Of a stretch of 64,000 nucleotides of DNA, positions 58,815 through 64,000 are shown in pieces (the first letter of the stretch is position 1; every line of letters begins with the position of its first letter). The translations under genes were made by a program, and so were the position numbers. The notes under the pieces were generated by a model. It saw only the letters and a program-made list of their open reading frames with translations, had not been told where the DNA came from and did no database searches. Origin of the DNA: CAYSCW01 sp964449165 (lineage in GTDB: Bacteria > Acidobacteriota > Aminicenantia > Aminicenantales > Aminicenantaceae); assembly GCA_964449165.1 (NCBI GenBank), contig CAYVAT010000007.1:1-64000 (forward strand), read 5' to 3'.

Positions 58815-60107
58815 ATGAAATTCATTGCAGACCTCCACATACATTCCAAATTCTCCCGTGCCACTTCCCGTGATATGAACATCGACACTCTGGCCTACTG
58901 GGCCAAGATCAAGGGGATACGGCTTCTGGCCACAGCCGATTTTACCCACCCGGAATGGTTATTCCTCATACGCGACAAGCTGGAACCTGAAGGTAACGGT
59001 TTCTACAAGCTTCGAAACATCATCGCTTCTCAGAATGATTATGTAAAGAATGTCCCTGTCTCTCCAGAGGATGTTTCCTTCATCCTCTCTACAGAAATCA
59101 GCTTTATCTACTCCAAGAAAGGAAAAGTCCGGAAAATTCACCTTCTCATCCTCGCTCCTGACTTTGAATCTGTGGACAGAATCAACCGCAAGCTCTCCGG
59201 ACTGGGGAATCTCCGCTCTGATGGCAGGCCAATCCTGGGTATGGATGCCAAGGCCTTTGTCAAGATCGTGGCAGAAATCTGCCCGCGCTGTGTTGTTATT
59301 CCTTCCCATATCTGGACTCCCTGGTTTTCCCTGTTCGGTGCCAATTCGGGATTCGATGCGATCGAGGAATGCTTCGAAGAGATGACTCCTTTCATCTTTG
59401 CCCTGGAGACAGGCCTTTCCTCTGACCCGCCGATGAATTGGAGACTTTCCTGTCTAGACAAATATGCTCTAGTGTCCAACTCCGACGCTCACTCTCCCTC
59501 CCGCCTTGGAAGAGAAGCGAATGCTTTCAACACAAATTTCAGCTACGACGGTCTCGTTCAGGCCATTAAGAGCAAAGATCCTGAAAAGTTCACCTACACA
59601 GTGGAATTTTTTCCAGAAGAAGGAAAGTACCACTACGATGGTCATCGCAAGTGCGGTGTCATCTTTTCTCCCCGGCAAACCTTACAGCACAGATATATCT
59701 GCCCCGAATGCGGGAAAAAGCTGACTGTGGGGGTGATGCACAGGGTGGAAGAACTGGCTGACAGGGAGCAAGGAGAGAAATTTGCTCCTGGAGTACCTTT
59801 CAAGAACCTCATTCCTCTCAACGAAATCATCGCTCAAGCCATCAGCAAAACTTCTGAATGCAAGAGTGTGTGGGATATTTACTTCCGCTTCATACATGAA
59901 TTCGACAACGAGCATAAAATCCTCACCGAAGTGCCTGTTGAAGACCTTAGGCAGCTCATGCCAGAAAGAGTCAGCCTTGGTGTGGAGAGGATGAGAAAGG
60001 GGAAAGTCAAAATCATCCCCGGACACGATGGATGCTACGGAAAAATAAACCTCTTCGAAAAGGAATCTCTCGAAACAGAATCCCAACAACAGCTCAAGCT
60101 TTTTTGA
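58815..60107 (+). CDS. Endonuclease Q-type PHP-domain DNA-repair nuclease
   Basis: This 430-residue protein matches EndoQ, which nicks DNA 5' of deaminated bases (hypoxanthine, uracil, xanthine) or abasic sites. The PHP domain has FIADLHIHSKFSRATS, ATADFTHPEW, VIPSHIWTPW and VSNSDAHSPSRLGREAN (metal ligands); the EndoQ zinc segment follows at about 277-305, KCGVIFSPRQTLQHRYICPE and CGKKLTVGVMHRVEEL. It is often mis-annotated as UvrD helicase. The family is mostly archaeal with scattered bacteria. The Shine-Dalgarno is weak. Confidence 0.85.
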   Translation: MKFIADLHIHSKFSRATSRDMNIDTLAYWAKIKGIRLLATADFTHPEWLFLIRDKLEPEGNGFYKLRNIIASQNDYVKNVPVSPEDVSFILSTEISFIYSKKGKVRKIHLLILAPDFESVDRINRKLSGLGNLRSDGRPILGMDAKAFVKIVAEICPRCVVIPSHIWTPWFSLFGANSGFDAIEECFEEMTPFIFALETGLSSDPPMNWRLSCLDKYALVSNSDAHSPSRLGREANAFNTNFSYDGLVQAIKSKDPEKFTYTVEFFPEEGKYHYDGHRKCGVIFSPRQTLQHRYICPECGKKLTVGVMHRVEELADREQGEKFAPGVPFKNLIPLNEIIAQAISKTSECKSVWDIYFRFIHEFDNEHKILTEVPVEDLRQLMPERVSLGVERMRKGKVKIIPGHDGCYGKINLFEKESLETESQQQLKLF

Positions 60108-60152
60108 GATCGGAACGTCCGCGTTTTCCAGACTGTATGATGACTAAAGATC

Positions 60153-62150
60153 ATGAATTTTAAGAAGACGGAATTCGGCAACCATATCCAGCTGAGTCTT
60201 CTTGCCGTGATCGTGGGCATCATTGCAGGTCTTGCTTCTGTTGCCTTCAAGATCATGATTCATTTCTTCCAGAGCCTGCTCTGGAGAGCCCCCGATATCA
60301 TCGAAGCCGCTTCCTTCCAGTCATGGTATTGGATAATATTGATTCCAGCCATAGGCGGTCTGTTAGTGGGGCCTCTCGTATATTACGGAGCAAAAGAAGC
60401 GAAAGGTCACGGCGTTCCCGAAATTATGGAAGCTCAAATTTTCCATGGCAGCCGGATCAGAAATCAGGTGGCTTTTATTAAATCCCTTGCCTCATCCATC
60501 TGCATCGGTTCAGGAGGATCGACAGGGAGAGAAGGACCGATTGTCCAGATCAGCGCTAGCCTGGCTTCTACGTTGAGTCAGATATTTCATATCCCGGAGA
60601 GAGGAATGCGGATTCTTGTTGCTGCAGGAGCAGGAGCAGGAATCGGAGCCACATTCAATGCACCCATTGCAGGAGCGCTATTCGCCGTGGAAGTCATCCT
60701 CGGTGAATTCGGCGTCTTCTCCTTCAGTCCTATCATCATCGCCTCAGTCATAGCAACTCTCACATCAAGACTTCTTATAGGAGATTTTGCAGCTTTCACC
60801 GTGCCCAAGTACACATTGATCAGTGTCTGGGAAATCGGCCCTTACATACTCCTCGGAATCATCAGTGGCTTGGTGGCCATCCTCTTCATCAAGGTGCTCT
60901 ACTTTCTTGAGGACAAATTTGAACGCCTGCAGCTTCATCCCTTGCTCAAACCCGCAATCGGCGGTCTTTTAGTAGGCCTCATCGGCTGGAAACTCCCCCA
61001 AGTCTTCGGGGTTAGTTATGAAGCCATTGATGCCTGCTTGGGAAACCAGATCGTTTTCTGGCTGGCCTTCATCCTCATTTTCGCCAAGGTTGTAGGCACG
61101 TCCTTAACCCTAGGCTCAGGAGGCTCAGGAGGAATCTTCGCTCCTTCTCTCTTTATGGGCGCCATGACTGGCAACTTCATAGGCTCCATATTCCACAATT
61201 CTTTTCCCCAATCCATTTCTTCTCCTGGAGCATTCGCTCTTGTAGGGATGGGAGCTGTGGTGGCCGGTGCCACTCACGCTCCCATGACGGCCATCGTCAT
61301 CATCTTCGAATTAACATATGACTATAAAATCATCCTCCCACTCATGCTCTCCTGCATCATCGCATCCTTTGTGAGCGTAGGCCTCAGTAGAGAGTCTATC
61401 TACACTGCAAAGCTGATACGTAGAGGTATTCTCTTCAAAGAAGGAAGAGAATTGAACATCCTTCGTTCTCTCTTCGTCAAGGATTTAGTCAGTCAAGATT
61501 ACCAGATGTTTCTCAATACCGATCGAGTAGGTGAGATTATGGATAAAGTCATTGGAGGAAAGCATCATGCCTTCCAGATTGTGGATGCCGAGAAAAACCA
61601 TAAAGGTTGTTTTTCCCTTAACCAACTGAAAAAACTTGTGCATGAGAAGGACCTTCTTGACTCATTCGTTATTGCCGAGGATATCGCTGTGCCAGGAATT
61701 CAAATTGACTATGAAGATAACCTGGAAAAAGCCATGGAAATCTTCGGGCGTGAAGATGTGGCTGAAATCGCTGTCATGAAGAACAATAAATTTATCGGTG
61801 TCCTCAAGAGAAAAGACGTCATCGAAGCCTACAACCATGAGATTGCCAAGAAGGAGGCTGCCTCTGGCCTTGTCCGGAAGCTCAAATTTACCCACCAGAC
61901 AAAGACCATTGATCTGGGAAAAGGCTACACCCTCATGGAGATCGACGCTCCCTCGTCCTTCTGGAATAAAACCCTTAAGGATCTCAACCTCAGAGCAGTC
62001 TACCGTATCGATGTGCTCTTGATCAGAAGAAAATTCCCTCCCCAGACCATCACCATCCCTTCTGCCGGGGAAATGATCAGAAAAGGAGATGTTTTGATTC
62101 TTGCCGGGGTTGCCGAGAACATAAAAAAGATCATCAAAGACACAAAGTGA
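60153..62150 (+). CDS. ClC-family chloride channel/antiporter with CBS and TrkA-C domains
   Basis: The 665-residue membrane protein carries the ClC signatures: GSGGSTGREGP (119-129; gating Glu127), GAGIGATFNAP (161-171) and GSGGSGGIFAP (321-331), over about 10-12 helices to about residue 420. The Glu in GREGP is the external gating glutamate conserved in many ClC channels and antiporters. A CBS pair follows (about 450-560, e.g. MDKVIGGKHHAFQIVDAEKN, GREDVAEIAVMKNNKFIGVL) and then a TrkA-C-like end (about 590-665, LMEIDAPSSFWNKTLKDLNL). The ligands of the CBS and TrkA-C domains may be nucleotides. It is 45 bp after EndoQ. Confidence 0.92.
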   Translation: MNFKKTEFGNHIQLSLLAVIVGIIAGLASVAFKIMIHFFQSLLWRAPDIIEAASFQSWYWIILIPAIGGLLVGPLVYYGAKEAKGHGVPEIMEAQIFHGSRIRNQVAFIKSLASSICIGSGGSTGREGPIVQISASLASTLSQIFHIPERGMRILVAAGAGAGIGATFNAPIAGALFAVEVILGEFGVFSFSPIIIASVIATLTSRLLIGDFAAFTVPKYTLISVWEIGPYILLGIISGLVAILFIKVLYFLEDKFERLQLHPLLKPAIGGLLVGLIGWKLPQVFGVSYEAIDACLGNQIVFWLAFILIFAKVVGTSLTLGSGGSGGIFAPSLFMGAMTGNFIGSIFHNSFPQSISSPGAFALVGMGAVVAGATHAPMTAIVIIFELTYDYKIILPLMLSCIIASFVSVGLSRESIYTAKLIRRGILFKEGRELNILRSLFVKDLVSQDYQMFLNTDRVGEIMDKVIGGKHHAFQIVDAEKNHKGCFSLNQLKKLVHEKDLLDSFVIAEDIAVPGIQIDYEDNLEKAMEIFGREDVAEIAVMKNNKFIGVLKRKDVIEAYNHEIAKKEAASGLVRKLKFTHQTKTIDLGKGYTLMEIDAPSSFWNKTLKDLNLRAVYRIDVLLIRRKFPPQTITIPSAGEMIRKGDVLILAGVAENIKKIIKDTK

Positions 62151-62306
62151 GATTATAGGTTCACTAAAAAACGGCTGGTTTCTTGGCATAAACAGACAAA
62201 ATCATACGTGAAGCATGGAGGAATGGACGTAATTTCATAAATGGTAATACTTGTTATCACTTCAATAGTCCAAAAAATTTTTTTCTTATAAGAAAGGAAG
62301 GTCAAA

Positions 62307-63719
62307 ATGGGGAAAAAGATCCTTGGATTATCACTTGTTGGCTTTTTTACCTTTATTTTTTTATCCCTTTTCACATTTGGAGAAAATCCTCCATTAAATG
62401 TTAAGGAAAAAGGATGGCTGGGCAAAGCTTACCGCCTTGATGTGAACGGGTGGATCTATCTCCATATCGAAGGGAAACCATTCGAGATGGGTTTTCAGAG
62501 AGGATACTTGACCGCCAATGAGATTGACGACTTCTTCCAAACCGTGGCGCATACCCAAAAATTTGAAACAGCCAAAGAAATCGATTTCTTTGTCCAAGCA
62601 GCCTCAAATGTGTTCAAAGATAAGGTCCCTCCAGAATACATGGAAGAGATAAAAGGCATGGTTTCAGGGATGGAAAAAGCAGGGAAAAAAGTCACTGTTG
62701 AGGAAATGCTGTTCATGAATGGGTTTATCGATATCCTGTGGCACTGGTGGCCCCAACAGCAAGAATCAGAAAAAGTGCCCTCTCCTGGCTGCAGTGCGTT
62801 CATCGCCACCGGGGATGCCACTGCTGACGGCAAAATCGTCATGGCGCATAATTCCTGGTATCTCTATGCCCTTCTGAGGTTCTGCAATATCATCGTGGAC
62901 TTAGCTCCAGAGACGGGCCATCGCATTTTGATGCAGTCTTGGGGACCCTGCCTCTACAGCGCTACAGACTTTTTTATCACCGAAGCCGGGCTGATGGGTA
63001 CAGAGACAACAATCGGAGAATTTAAGGGATTCGACCCTGAAGGAATACCCATTTTTGTAAGAGCAAGAAAGGCCATGCAGTATGCCGACAGTATTGACCA
63101 GTGGGCAGAGATAATGATCGAGAACAATAGCGGCGCCTACGCCAATTCCTGGCTTCTAGGTGATGTACATTCAAACGAGATCGCCCGCCTTGAGCTCGGT
63201 TTAAAGCACCACAGCTTAGAGAAGAAAAAGGATGGATATTTCACCGGATCAAACGTTCCCGATAACATAAAAATACTGAGAGAAGAAACAACTGCTACCT
63301 ATGATGATGTCAGAGACTTTTGTGTGGCGCGCAGAATTCGCTGGAGACAACTGATGGCAAAACATTATGGAAAAATTGATGTGGAAAACGCCAAACGGAT
63401 GCTCGCCGATCATTACGACGTTTACTTAGAAAAGGAAAAACCGAGTTTCAGAACAATATGCGGTCATTGGGAGTTGGACGATGGAATGGTTCCCGGAACC
63501 TTGGGGGCTTATCTTCCTGGAGGCGCTGTGGATGGAAAAGTGGCGGACTCAAGCATGGCCAAAAATTGGCAACTCTGGGCAAAATGGGGAAGCTCTTGTA
63601 ATATCGGATTCAATGCCAAGGAATTCTTGGAGAAACATCCTCAATATGAATGGCTGGACGGTTATCTAAAGGATCTTCCGGCCATGCCCTGGACCATTTT
63701 CCCTCCACAGGAAAAATAG
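62307..63719 (+). CDS. Secreted C45 / acyl-CoA:6-aminopenicillanate acyltransferase-like Ntn hydrolase
   Basis: The 470-residue protein has a signal peptide (ILGLSLVGFFTFIFLSLFTFG). The YLHIEGKPFEMGFQRGYL start and the core SPGCSAFIATGDATADGKIV (Cys in GCSAF as putative autocatalytic N-terminal nucleophile), then MAHNSWY, are typical of the C45/phospholipase B-like Ntn hydrolases. ANSWLLGDVHSNEIARLELG is also characteristic. Family members cleave amides or acyl chains outside the cytoplasm; the substrate here is unknown. The Shine-Dalgarno is GAAAGGAAGG. Confidence 0.75.
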   Translation: MGKKILGLSLVGFFTFIFLSLFTFGENPPLNVKEKGWLGKAYRLDVNGWIYLHIEGKPFEMGFQRGYLTANEIDDFFQTVAHTQKFETAKEIDFFVQAASNVFKDKVPPEYMEEIKGMVSGMEKAGKKVTVEEMLFMNGFIDILWHWWPQQQESEKVPSPGCSAFIATGDATADGKIVMAHNSWYLYALLRFCNIIVDLAPETGHRILMQSWGPCLYSATDFFITEAGLMGTETTIGEFKGFDPEGIPIFVRARKAMQYADSIDQWAEIMIENNSGAYANSWLLGDVHSNEIARLELGLKHHSLEKKKDGYFTGSNVPDNIKILREETTATYDDVRDFCVARRIRWRQLMAKHYGKIDVENAKRMLADHYDVYLEKEKPSFRTICGHWELDDGMVPGTLGAYLPGGAVDGKVADSSMAKNWQLWAKWGSSCNIGFNAKEFLEKHPQYEWLDGYLKDLPAMPWTIFPPQEK

Positions 63720-63873
63720 ACAAGTAATGCTAGGAATCTTTACTTTGGACTGCAGGTAAAGGGAATCTCCGCAAAAATCTGGTTTTTCCTCTCTTCCACT
63801 TTTTCGGAGCCACAGATAGGATTCGCTCGATAAGCTCTGGCGTATCGGGGAGCAGGCTAAATGACCGGTCTCC

Positions 63874-63902
63874 TTGACAACACCTTCTGCAGACCTTATA
63901 TT
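63874..63902 (+). promoter_or_regulatory. Sigma-70 promoter of the DUF151 gene
   Basis: TTGACA (63874-63879), 17 bp, TATATT (63897-63902): 6/6 and 5/6. A start near 63909 is about 17 nt before the ATG. Confidence 0.65.
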
Positions 63903-63925
63903 AAAAGACAAGCGAGGAGATAATC

Positions 63926-64000
63926 ATGGAAATCGAAATGAAGATAAAGGGCTTGGTTGTGGATCCCATATCAAAAATGCCTATCGTGGTTCTTGAAGAT
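63926..64000 (+). CDS. Bifunctional nuclease family protein (DUF151), N-terminal fragment cut by the window end
   Basis: The first 25 codons read EIEMKIKGLVVDPISKMP then IVVLED, the typical start of DUF151 bifunctional nucleases (KVKGLALDP-x-TNMPIVIL-like). GAGGAG lies six bases before the ATG. The rest is outside the window, so only the family can be suggested. Confidence 0.65.
   Translation, partial: MEIEMKIKGLVVDPISKMPIVVLED

Noticed and set aside
1..64000. CRISPR array, prophage, IS element or biosynthetic gene cluster
   Set aside because: No regularly spaced repeats, phage structural genes, transposase or NRPS/PKS domains were seen; only the ~150-bp intergenic repeats look mobile-like.

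Overview
The window looks like a chromosomal scaffold piece from an uncultured diderm bacterium of the Acidobacteriota/Aminicenantota type. This is an inference, not a proof. It rests on two GWxTD-domain secreted proteins, a TonB-dependent receptor with an N-terminal carboxypeptidase-regulatory-like domain, an alkaline-phosphatase-superfamily hydrolase fused to TPRs, a LecA-fold membrane protein, DUF4388 and Yip1 proteins, lipoproteins with clear lipoboxes, and a GC content around the mid-40s by eye. An exact 100-N run (48147-48246) shows that this is a scaffolded, probably metagenomic, assembly. Intergenic regions carry very canonical sigma-70 promoters (several TTGACA-N17-TATAAT-like, one perfect). 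TTG and GTG starts with good Shine-Dalgarno sites are common.

Layout. 1-410: non-coding with a ~150-bp inverted-repeat element. 411-3058: isoaspartyl dipeptidase and NhaC-type antiporter. 3055-4804: sigma-54 activator and a small zinc-ribbon-like protein. 4921-11443 (minus): ffh, then the classic rpsP-khpA-rimM-trmD-rplS-rnhB operon running into a large TPR protein; rimM is broken by one base in a T9 run. 11609-13429: accBC, divergent from ffh. 13477-14858 (minus): LecA-like protein and SuhB. 14989-22958: a compact plus-strand operon (periplasmic adaptor, LolD/MacB-type ATPase, Yip1, DUF4388, a possible TM microprotein, miaA, hflX, TPR-SLH lipoprotein, pgsA). 23037-30105 (minus): polysaccharide cluster with an initiating sugar-phosphate transferase and five glycosyltransferases. 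30231-38875: M20 peptidase, CutA, HDAC-like deacetylase, PPDK, proline dehydrogenase, MauE/rhodanese pair, aminotransferase. 39071-41586: pyrK-pyrD-pyrF. 41542-43862: Yip1, tRNA-Cys, tRNA-Gly, an FlgT-like exported protein, and HU. 43948-46428: ddl-ruvX-mltG. 46488-58005: a secretory/cell-surface island (GWxTD proteins, TPR proteins, AP-superfamily hydrolase, TonB-dependent receptor). 58815-64000: endonuclease Q, ClC antiporter, C45-like hydrolase and the start of a DUF151 bifunctional nuclease.

The most interesting signals are: (i) a textbook sigma-54 promoter (GG-N10-GC) with an upstream dyad and a structured leader in front of the TonB receptor, with a sigma-54 activator encoded in the same window; (ii) a family of ~150-bp structured intergenic repeats in at least three or four places; (iii) the one-base frame break in rimM at a homopolymer; (iv) the GWxTD/TPR surface island, with a 30-codon upstream ORF whose last two codons form the downstream Shine-Dalgarno; (v) a sulfatase-like protein whose nucleophile motif carries Thr and no formylglycine Cys/Ser.

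All calls come from reading the sequence. No database search was run.
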